DNA of 64,000 nt from Candidatus Enterenecus merdae. Its GTDB lineage: Bacteria > Bacillota > Clostridia > Oscillospirales > Oscillospiraceae. The first letter of the stretch is position 1. The number at the start of each line of letters is the position of its first letter. The notes under the pieces were generated by a model. That model was not told the origin of the DNA. It did no database searches and was given only the letters and a program-made list of their open reading frames with translations. Positions 57,291 through 64,000 of this stretch are shown piece by piece. Made by a program: the position numbers and the translations under genes. Where the stretch lies: contig DVJZ01000019.1 in the NCBI GenBank assembly GCA_018716385.1, forward strand, positions 1 through 64,000. The letters are read 5' to 3'.

Positions 57291-58034
57291 TCAGTTCTCC
57301 ACTGCCGGCAACACCAGGGTATCCCCGGCCCGCAGCTTTCTTGGGTTGATCAACCCGTTGGCCGCAGCGATCTCCCGCCACTGGCCGCAGCTTCCGTATT
57401 TTTCCGCCGAAATCGCCCACAGGGAGTCGCCCTGGCACACCTTCTGATACTCGGAGGTGTCCGGCGAGCCATATGGGTTGGTGCCAAAGAGCTTTCCCAG
57501 GTCCACATGCTCCACAAAAGAACACTGCAGAATGGCCCGCACCGGGCAGCCGCTCTCGTCAAACTTGGTGAAGCGCTGGATGCAACTGACCAGAAAGCCT
57601 TGGAACTGAAGCGTGGCCCATTCCACCCTCAGCTCCGGGGGACGGTGGATGTCCCTGTCCACATGGGTCAGGTTAAAGATCTTCTGCGTGTACTGCCGCA
57701 CATCGATGAGGTTGTTCGACGAGGGCAGCAGGCTGTTGCCCGCAAAGGTCATCTTATCTCCGGCGGTGCCTCCTACTTCAGAGCCGGCGGAGAGACTGTC
57801 GAAGAACAGTTCAAAGGACAAGATCTCCCCCGATCCGAATAGGAACTGGACAATGGGCGCGTCCGCCCCCATCATGGGGAGCTGCGCATATTGTACATTC
57901 CGGGCCTGGACGTAGCTCTGTGGGTTGTAGAGCACCTCAAAGCTCGCCTCCCCAGGGTTTTTGCCGTCCAGATTGGTGATGCGCATCTTCTCCAGCGGCA
58001 TGATGATATTGGGATTGGGAATCCCCAGATACAC
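57291..58034 (-). CDS. LysM-containing tail/baseplate hub protein (Afp7-like)
   Basis: Proposed GTG start at 58034 with GGAGG upstream; EKMRITNLDGKNPGEASFEVLYNPQSYVQARNVQYAQLPMMGADAPIVQFLFG; C-terminal LysM YQKVCQGDSLWAISAEKYG...AGDTLVLPA. Confidence 0.88.
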   Translation of the reverse strand: MYLGIPNPNIIMPLEKMRITNLDGKNPGEASFEVLYNPQSYVQARNVQYAQLPMMGADAPIVQFLFGSGEILSFELFFDSLSAGSEVGGTAGDKMTFAGNSLLPSSNNLIDVRQYTQKIFNLTHVDRDIHRPPELRVEWATLQFQGFLVSCIQRFTKFDESGCPVRAILQCSFVEHVDLGKLFGTNPYGSPDTSEYQKVCQGDSLWAISAEKYGSCGQWREIAAANGLINPRKLRAGDTLVLPAVEN

Positions 58035-58053
58035 AGCGCTCGCCTCCTCTCCC

Positions 58054-60831
58054 TTACCGCCCGCTGCGCCGCAGCTCCCGGCGCAGCCGTTCCTCAATGA
58101 TCCGGTAGACCTTGTCCGCCGTCCTCTGTACCTCCATCTCGCTCATCCCTGGATCCTTCCGAGGATGCTGCTGCTCCCGCTCGGCCCGCTCCCGGTACTG
58201 GATGGCAGCGGGCTGGGTGGTCACATCGGCTCCGGCAAGCCGAGCCCCCGGCGCCGTCCACTGAACCATCCCGCCGGACGCTGCATCCCCTGCCAAGGCC
58301 GCGGCCCCGGGTGGCACGCCGGGGATCTCTCCCGGCATACCTCTCTGGGCCGCCTGCCAGGCGGCCGAACCGGCGCCCCCTGTTGGGACCGCCGGCTTTT
58401 CCAGCAGCTTCCTAGCCCATTGGGGCAAATTCTTCCAATATTCGCTCTTGGGCGGCTCAACCTGGGCCTGTTCCTGACGCTCCTCCTGCCGTTCCCAGGG
58501 GGGCCTGGCAAAGGTCAGCTCCGGCAGCCCGGCCCATGTCTGCCTATCCCTGGGAATGTCAGTAGCCCGGGCGGTAAGCTCCCCGGCCTCCTGTGCCAGC
58601 TGTAACGGGAGCGGCCCCCACTGCGCCTGCTCTCCCAAAACACCCGGCGGGGGCAGCACGGCCCCGGAGACAGGCCTCCACATCCGCCGGTCCTCCGCCG
58701 CACGGCCAGCCGGTCGCCCTTCCCCATCCGCCCGGGAGGCGAGGCCGCCCTTGATCGGCTTTGGATCGGCCAGGCCCCGCCACGGCGCAATCAGGGCCCC
58801 GGCCAGGGCCGCCCCGGGCTGGCGGAAAGGCTCCCCGCCGGACCGGCGCTGCGTCAGCTCCGTCTGTCTCTCCGCCCAAGCTGCCGCTGGACTCTCCGGG
58901 CCTGTCTTGACAGGCGAATCCGCTTCCAACCTCTCCGGCGAGCGGTAAATCAGCGGTTCTTCCTCCTGCACCCGGGGCATCTTCTCCAGCGGAACCGCCG
59001 TCATAGGCCCGTCCTCTCGCCTCCCATATGCGCGCCCGGGCCGGGCCGGCCCATCCAGGGGTTCCATCCCCCCATCCGGCATAGCCGCTGGTACTTTTGC
59101 CGCGGTGGACGGCGGCGTTCCGCTTCGGACCGCTCCCCCTTCCGCCTGGGTTGGGGCCTGGGCGCGCCCCCGATGCCATCTGGAAGGTTCTGCCTCATGG
59201 GCGCTCTCCCTCGCCTGCCGGTGGGTCATCGACAACTCCTGCCGTTCTTCCCCCGATCCCAGCGACGGGATCGCCAGGCGGGATCCTGGCCCTTCCCCAG
59301 TCCCCTCTATCCCAGACTGGTCAGGTAGCTCCGCCGATCCCTCCCGGGCCTTCCCGACCTCGCCATTCCCCTGCGACCGGTGTACGGCGCCTGCCCTATC
59401 CGCTCCGTCTGCAGTTCGTCCCATGTGCTGGGAAGCGGCCCGCTCCTCCTGTCCCAGCGTAGACGGCTGGGCCGCTTCCCTCTGGGGCATGGGCCCGGGG
59501 GAGCCAGGCCGGTGATCTGCCGGGGACGCACTCCGCTCCCACTGGGAATTGGGGCTTGGTGCGGATTGGTCCACCCCCTGCTGGGTGCGGTATGCCAGTT
59601 CGGCCCCGCTCCAGGACGCTCCACCCTCCGGCGGAATACCGGCAGTGCGCGTCGCGTCCCCTCCCTTCCTGAACCGTTCCACACCATCCGGAAGGGTATC
59701 GCCCACCGTTCCATCCCACGCCCCCTCACCGGCAGACTCCCGCCGGGGGCGGGTAGTCCCCCCTGAGGCAGCCTGTCCCTGAGGGGATGTGCTGGATGGA
59801 TGCTCCTCCAGGGCATCTCCGGCCGGAACGTTTCTCTTCTCGGGTGCAGAGCCATCCAAATGGTTTGCTCCAGGGTCAGCCAGCCTTTGCTCATCTGGGA
59901 CACTCCAGCGCCCCTGTGCCCCTGCCCGCCTGGCCTGATTTTCCTCCAGCGTCCGGCGCACCGCAGCCTCCACCCGCCTGACCAGTTGAGTGGAAGAATC
60001 CGACTCGCCGCCGAGCGCCAGCCACTCCAGCGCCGGATCCTCCGCCCCAGCCAGCTGGCCCCCCCGTCCCTGGCGCTCCAAAACCCCCCGCCGCCTTTGG
60101 CGCAGGGCGTCGGGCAGCAGGATGCTGCCCGCTCTGGAGCCGCCGCTCTGCCCCTGCGCTCCGGCCACGGGATAGCCGGGGTGGAGCTGCTGTATCTGCG
60201 GCGTCCATCCCCCCTGCGCCAAAGCGGCGGTGGCAGCGGCGGTCAAGGGCAGCGTTTTGGCCTGGGCCATGGGGCGCAGCACACCGGCCACCCCCTCTGC
60301 CCCAAGATAGCCTGCACCCGATCCCAGGCGGGCTTTTGCCAGGACCTGGACCGCGTCCGCCGCCCGCCTGTCCGGCTCAACCGCCAAGCCCTGCCCGTCT
60401 GCCCAATGGTAACGCTCCTGACGGCGAGCGCCCAGTTGGAGGGTCATCCGGTGGGTGGTCTCCCGGCTCGTTCGCAGTTCCCGCTGGAGCTGGCGCACCC
60501 GCTCTAGGAGCCGCGCCTGCACCTGGGCGACCGGCCGTTGTCCGGTACTCTCACGCTCCCGCTTCTCGGGAGGCTCCACCGTCACGTTGACCTCGACCTC
60601 TAAGTGCAGCTCGGGCGCTTTGTCGGCGACGGGCTGCTCCTCCTCTTCCCACTCCTCCAACAGGGCGAGAGGAAGCTGCGGATAGTCCCCGACCATCAGC
60701 TGCGTGCGCTGCAGGATCTGCTGGTGGAAAAGCTGTGACAACATGCCAAAGGGGGACAGGCCCAAGCGCTCCTGCCCCACCATCACGGTATCCGCCCTTG
60801 TCACGGAAATGTCCTTGATATCCTTCCTCAT
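58054..60831 (-). CDS. Very long low-complexity eCIS protein, tape-measure candidate
   Basis: 925 aa from MRKDIKDISVTRADTVMVGQERLG; Gly/Ala/Arg/Gln/Glu-rich; C-term SEMEVQRTADKVYRIIEERLRRELRRSGR; between tube and LysM genes. Start overlaps the upstream stop. Confidence 0.75.
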   Translation of the reverse strand: MRKDIKDISVTRADTVMVGQERLGLSPFGMLSQLFHQQILQRTQLMVGDYPQLPLALLEEWEEEEQPVADKAPELHLEVEVNVTVEPPEKRERESTGQRPVAQVQARLLERVRQLQRELRTSRETTHRMTLQLGARRQERYHWADGQGLAVEPDRRAADAVQVLAKARLGSGAGYLGAEGVAGVLRPMAQAKTLPLTAAATAALAQGGWTPQIQQLHPGYPVAGAQGQSGGSRAGSILLPDALRQRRRGVLERQGRGGQLAGAEDPALEWLALGGESDSSTQLVRRVEAAVRRTLEENQARRAGAQGRWSVPDEQRLADPGANHLDGSAPEKRNVPAGDALEEHPSSTSPQGQAASGGTTRPRRESAGEGAWDGTVGDTLPDGVERFRKGGDATRTAGIPPEGGASWSGAELAYRTQQGVDQSAPSPNSQWERSASPADHRPGSPGPMPQREAAQPSTLGQEERAASQHMGRTADGADRAGAVHRSQGNGEVGKAREGSAELPDQSGIEGTGEGPGSRLAIPSLGSGEERQELSMTHRQARESAHEAEPSRWHRGRAQAPTQAEGGAVRSGTPPSTAAKVPAAMPDGGMEPLDGPARPGRAYGRREDGPMTAVPLEKMPRVQEEEPLIYRSPERLEADSPVKTGPESPAAAWAERQTELTQRRSGGEPFRQPGAALAGALIAPWRGLADPKPIKGGLASRADGEGRPAGRAAEDRRMWRPVSGAVLPPPGVLGEQAQWGPLPLQLAQEAGELTARATDIPRDRQTWAGLPELTFARPPWERQEERQEQAQVEPPKSEYWKNLPQWARKLLEKPAVPTGGAGSAAWQAAQRGMPGEIPGVPPGAAALAGDAASGGMVQWTAPGARLAGADVTTQPAAIQYRERAEREQQHPRKDPGMSEMEVQRTADKVYRIIEERLRRELRRSGR

Positions 60832-61250
60832 CAGCAGCACCCATTGTAGATCAACTCGATCCGGCTGACCGCCAGCGCGGCCTGGTTGCTGTTCAACTCC
60901 GGGCCGATGTATTTTTGGAGATAGGCCCCCACGATGGACCAGACCCGCTGCGGCGCGCCGAAGCTGTCGATCAGGGTCACAGTCCCCGCCAGGGGGATGG
61001 ACATGCCCAGGATGCACATGTTCATCAGCAGAGAGACGGAATCTACACTGGTCACCACGCCCTGCTCCAGCACCAGCACCTGGGGCTTTGTCTCTTTGAA
61101 GAAAAACCGCGGATAATTTAGGCCGCCCTCATTGTAGACCTCATATTCCACTTCCATGTTCAGGCCGGACACAGAGGTGAACCGTCCTTCCAGCGCGACC
61201 CCTGCGCCCAACAAAAGCAGGTCAAAGTAGGCTCCGGATAGATAGGCCAT
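60831..61250 (-). CDS. Tail tube-like protein (gp19/Afp5-like) 3
   Basis: 139 aa; FTSVSGLNMEVEYEVYNEGGLNYPRFF...LIDSFGAPQRVWSIVGAYLQKYIGPEL. Confidence 0.82.
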   Translation of the reverse strand: MAYLSGAYFDLLLLGAGVALEGRFTSVSGLNMEVEYEVYNEGGLNYPRFFFKETKPQVLVLEQGVVTSVDSVSLLMNMCILGMSIPLAGTVTLIDSFGAPQRVWSIVGAYLQKYIGPELNSNQAALAVSRIELIYNGCC

Positions 61251-61300
61251 CCTCTGTCACCTCCTTAAACACGTTTTCCCACAAGCGTACTTGCCCTTGC

Positions 61301-61801
61301 TTATCTCTCCGGCGGGGGATTCGTCCTGCGCTCCATGCCGGTGATGGCAAAGGACAGACTCTCTGACAACACCTCGCTGCGTCCGCCGTCCATGGGTGTC
61401 AGCTCATAGCCGATGGGCAGGGCGTTTTTCAGCGACCAGATCACGCCCCGGTTGCCCCGGTCGTCCAGCGCCACCACGTTCAGCGTCCGGTAAAGGTTTC
61501 GGCCCTTGGGGCCAGTGTGCACGCCGGCAGCGGCGGAAAATAGCCAGTCCAGAAAATCGTTGTCCCCCACCACGCCCTTTGTCAGGGTCACCGGGGAGAA
61601 TTTGGTCAGGACGGGCACATACTCCTGGACGCCCCGGCTGTCGTTCCCGGAGCGGGCCTGGATGGTCTCCACTTCCATCTTCACCCCGGAAAACTGGGAG
61701 AACGCTGCCACCACGACCCCGCCGTTCTCCACCTCCACCAGAAAGCGGAAGGCTTTGAACGGCTCCTGATACAGGATGCTCACAGCTGGATCTCCCCCCA
61801 T
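61301..61801 (-). CDS. Tail tube-like protein (gp19) 2
   Basis: 166 aa; FRFLVEVENGGVVVAAFSQFSGVKMEVETIQARSGNDSRGVQEYVPVLTKFSPVTLTKGVVGDNDFLDWLF. Confidence 0.88.
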   Translation of the reverse strand: MGGDPAVSILYQEPFKAFRFLVEVENGGVVVAAFSQFSGVKMEVETIQARSGNDSRGVQEYVPVLTKFSPVTLTKGVVGDNDFLDWLFSAAAGVHTGPKGRNLYRTLNVVALDDRGNRGVIWSLKNALPIGYELTPMDGGRSEVLSESLSFAITGMERRTNPPPER

Positions 61802-61804
61802 TTC

Positions 61805-61984
61805 TCATCGGAACTCAAAGGATTTCTGTTCAGAGCCGCTGAGCTTTTGGTTGACGGCGGACACCTCCCGGCACCAGCGGCGGCGCTCCAGGTGGTCCAA
61901 TGCCATCACCTCGCGATGGGACCAGTGCAGATAGTAGGACAGGAACGTCATCTCCTGATAGAGCTGTTCCTGGGGGTAGAGCAC
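61805..61984 (-). CDS. Small DUF6760-like eCIS protein (GTG start)
   Basis: 59 aa: VLYPQEQLYQEMTFLSYYLHWSHREVMALDHLERRRWCREVSAVNQKLSGSEQKSFEFR*; not in ORF track. Confidence 0.75.
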   Translation of the reverse strand: MLYPQEQLYQEMTFLSYYLHWSHREVMALDHLERRRWCREVSAVNQKLSGSEQKSFEFR

Positions 61985-61989
61985 CAGCC

Positions 61990-62349
61990 CTAGCTCAATA
62001 AAAAATCCAGCGGCACCTCAACCTCCTGGTTGCAGTGAGGGCAGGTCACCTTGTACACCGGCAGCTCCGACATGTTGATCCGCTGGTACAAGTCCTGCAG
62101 GTAGGCCAGGTCCATCGTAAACAGGCCCTCAATCACCCGAGTGTTGATGCTGCTCAACGTCCCCAGGCGGGTGATGACCCGGGAGAGCAGGATGATGGTG
62201 AGATAGCCCGAATTCTGCTGGACCCGGGGGTCCCGCAGCGGTAGGATCTCATCTGAGGCAGTAGCCAGGCGCATGGCCCCCCGCTTGTGGACCTCGCCGT
62301 TCTGATCCACATAGCCCCGGGGCAGCTCAAATTCAAATTCCGTTTCCAT
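61990..62349 (-). CDS. eCIS tail assembly protein with C-terminal CxxC segment
   Basis: 119 aa; METEFEFELPRGYVDQNGEVHKRGAMRLATASDEILPLRDPRVQQNSGYLTIILLSRVITRLG...VTCPHCNQEVEVPLDFLLS. Confidence 0.78.
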   Translation of the reverse strand: METEFEFELPRGYVDQNGEVHKRGAMRLATASDEILPLRDPRVQQNSGYLTIILLSRVITRLGTLSSINTRVIEGLFTMDLAYLQDLYQRINMSELPVYKVTCPHCNQEVEVPLDFLLS

Positions 62350-62398
62350 ATCGTTCCCCTCCTGCGGCCGGCCTCATCCGGCGCGTGATCAGGCAATG

Positions 62399-62448
62399 GC
62401 GGCCCTTCCGGCAGCCCCGACCGGGACCTGGGGCGGCGGGAGGGCCGC
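62399..62448. promoter_or_regulatory. Long intra-operon hairpin between tube gene 1 and the tail assembly gene
   Basis: GCGGCCCT..CCGGC.GCCCC ... GGGGC.GGCGGG AGGGCCGC. Confidence 0.55.
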
Positions 62449-62489
62449 GCTGCGCGTGTACGCTTTCCCCTGCTGTCAGCCTGCCTCCA

Positions 62490-62969
62490 TCAGATCACGG
62501 AGGGCTCGCCGGACACACCGCCGGGCGTATGCTCCAAGCCCTCATGGCAAAGCTCTAGGGACTGGATGGCCACCTCGCCACCCATGCCGCTCAGATCGGG
62601 GACGGTGTAGCCCACCGGCCAGGCATTGATCAGGTTCCAGGAAGGGCCGGGGTTGCCGGCGTCATCGATCAGGGTGATGGTCACGTTGTGCCGCACCAGC
62701 CCGGTGGGGGGTGCGGTATTGGTGGGGGCCACGGAATAGATCCAGTCCAGGAAGTCGCTGTCGTCGGACACCCCCCAGCGCAGCGTCACGTTGCCGAACT
62801 TGGTCAGGCCGGCCAGCTTCCGAGGGGTGTTGCGCAGATCGTCGCCCTCGCGATACTCCACCGCATCCACGGAAGAACTCATGCCGGACACTTCGGAGAA
62901 GCCAGCCCGGCTGATTCCGTCGATCTCCACCTGATATCGAAATACTCTGTATGGATAGTTAATGGCCAT
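62490..62969 (-). CDS. Major tail tube protein (gp19/Afp1-like) 1
   Basis: 159 aa; YRVFRYQVEIDGISRAGFSEVSGMSSSVDAVEYREGDDLRNTPRKLAGLTKFGNVTLRWGVSDDSDFLDWIYS. Confidence 0.93.
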   Translation of the reverse strand: MAINYPYRVFRYQVEIDGISRAGFSEVSGMSSSVDAVEYREGDDLRNTPRKLAGLTKFGNVTLRWGVSDDSDFLDWIYSVAPTNTAPPTGLVRHNVTITLIDDAGNPGPSWNLINAWPVGYTVPDLSGMGGEVAIQSLELCHEGLEHTPGGVSGEPSVI

Positions 62970-63008
62970 TTATCTTCTCGTCCTTTCTTCGATGGTGTGG
63001 GGAACGCC

Positions 63009-64000
63009 TTACTCGCTGACGGCGGTCTTCTGGGTGATCCGGAAGATGACGAACTCGGCGGGTTTCACCGGCGCAATGCCAATCTTGCAGATCAGGCGGC
63101 CGTTGTCAATGTCGTCCTGGGTCATGGTGGTGGGGCCGCACTCCACGAAGAAGGCCTGTTCCGGGCTGGATCCGGCCAACGCGCCATCCCGCCAGCAGGT
63201 GGCCAGGAAGGTCTCTATGGTGCGGGTGACCCGGCTCCACAGCGTCTCGCTGTTGGGCTCGAAGACGACCCAGTTGGTATTGGCTTTGATGGATTCCTCC
63301 ACATAGATGAAGAGGCGTCGGACGTTGAGGTACTTCCACAGGCCGTTGGAGCTGATGGTGCGGGCGCCCCACACCCGGATCCCCCGGCCGGGGAACGCGC
63401 GGATCAGGTTCACGCCCATGGGGTTGAGGATGTCCTGCTCGCCGTTGTTGTAGTTGCAGGACAGGCCGGTGCAGCCCCGGACCACCTCGTTGGCAGGGGC
63501 CTTGTGGACGCCCCGCTCATTGTCGCTGCGGGCGTAGACGCCAGCCATCGCTCCGGACGGCGGGAAGAACGCGGCCCGCTTGGCGCCGGCATCGTACATC
63601 TGTAGCCAGGGATGATACATGGCCGCATAGGTGGAGTCATACATATCCCGGTAGTTGGCCACGTCGTTGGTCTTTTTTAGCTCCATGGGCACATCCAAGA
63701 TGGCAAAACAGCTCTTCTTGCCCTCGCAAAATCCAATGAGTGCCGCCTGGACCTCCGGCGCGGTGACCCCGGGGATGGCCATGATGGAGACGTTTCCATT
63801 CTCTTGGAATGCCTGCAGGCCGGTGCGCTTGCCCGGGCCGTCATCCTTGCCCAGATAGGCGTCCGGCGTGACCGTCAGAACAGAGCCATCGCTGCCGCCG
63901 GTCAAAGTCAGGACCATCTCCCCACCGGTACCGCCGCACAGCTCATAGGGCGTAATCCCTCCGGCCTTGGCGGTGGCGGCCTCCTTCTTCTCATCCTTGG
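63009..64000 (-). CDS. Contractile tail sheath protein (5' end beyond window)
   Basis: GRGIRVWGARTISSNGLWKYLNVRRLFIYVEESIKANTNWVVFEPNSETLWSRVTRTIETFLATCWRDGALAGSSPEQAFFVECGPTTMTQDDIDNGRLICKIGIAPVKPAEFVIFRI; frame open to window edge. Confidence 0.95.
   Translation of the reverse strand, partial: KDEKKEAATAKAGGITPYELCGGTGGEMVLTLTGGSDGSVLTVTPDAYLGKDDGPGKRTGLQAFQENGNVSIMAIPGVTAPEVQAALIGFCEGKKSCFAILDVPMELKKTNDVANYRDMYDSTYAAMYHPWLQMYDAGAKRAAFFPPSGAMAGVYARSDNERGVHKAPANEVVRGCTGLSCNYNNGEQDILNPMGVNLIRAFPGRGIRVWGARTISSNGLWKYLNVRRLFIYVEESIKANTNWVVFEPNSETLWSRVTRTIETFLATCWRDGALAGSSPEQAFFVECGPTTMTQDDIDNGRLICKIGIAPVKPAEFVIFRITQKTAVSE

Noticed and set aside
48805-64000. Ordinary Myoviridae-type prophage tail
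   Set aside because: DUF4255, DUF4280, DUF6760-like, LysM hub, AAA+ ATPase and DUF4157 association fit eCIS; no capsid, portal or terminase in window (upstream of the sheath not visible).
1-64000. tRNA/rRNA genes
   Set aside because: No recognisable tRNA or rRNA sequence noticed by reading; tRNAscan-SE/barrnap would be decisive.

Overview
GC-rich chromosomal window from a spore-forming Firmicute, probably a clostridial Oscillospiraceae-type genome (inference from spoVA genes, codon usage and gene families). From 0 to about 31 kb it is mostly core genome: spoVAD/spoVAE, a SAM-I riboswitch with metK, feoAB, a flavoprotein, an ANT(6)-like adenylyltransferase, galM/galK/galT, a 5'-nucleotidase, a rhomboid-like protein, polA, an isolated holin/amidase lysis cassette, prfC, a GT2 plus YfhO pair, rpoD, dnaG, dgt and a PiT transporter. 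At about 31.13-31.27 kb (minus strand) there is a start-less coding fragment reading RYVSRIEKKALEKLKQAYEHSQAEERQRRRDRGKPLGKDGLPLP*, which I read as the extreme 3' end of sigK. A large serine recombinase gene abuts it. From there to the window end (more than 31 kb) lies an extracellular contractile injection system (eCIS) locus: sheath, three tube proteins, LysM, split VgrG (gpD + gpV), gp25, two baseplate-J-type proteins, tail protein I, DUF4255, PAAR-like DUF4280, an AAA+ ATPase, two LytTR regulators and a DUF4157 effector candidate. The main hypothesis is that this eCIS is carried on a sigK-intervening (skin-like) element, which would link eCIS to sporulation-programmed DNA excision. The DUF4157 protein ends in KEKHKKACVIQ*, a polybasic CAAX-like prenylation motif, suggesting a eukaryote-targeted effector. 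The eCIS operon also contains an unusual set of membrane/signalling-like proteins (pseudokinase-like, degenerate cyclase-like, MORN). All domain calls come from reading the sequence; no database search was run.
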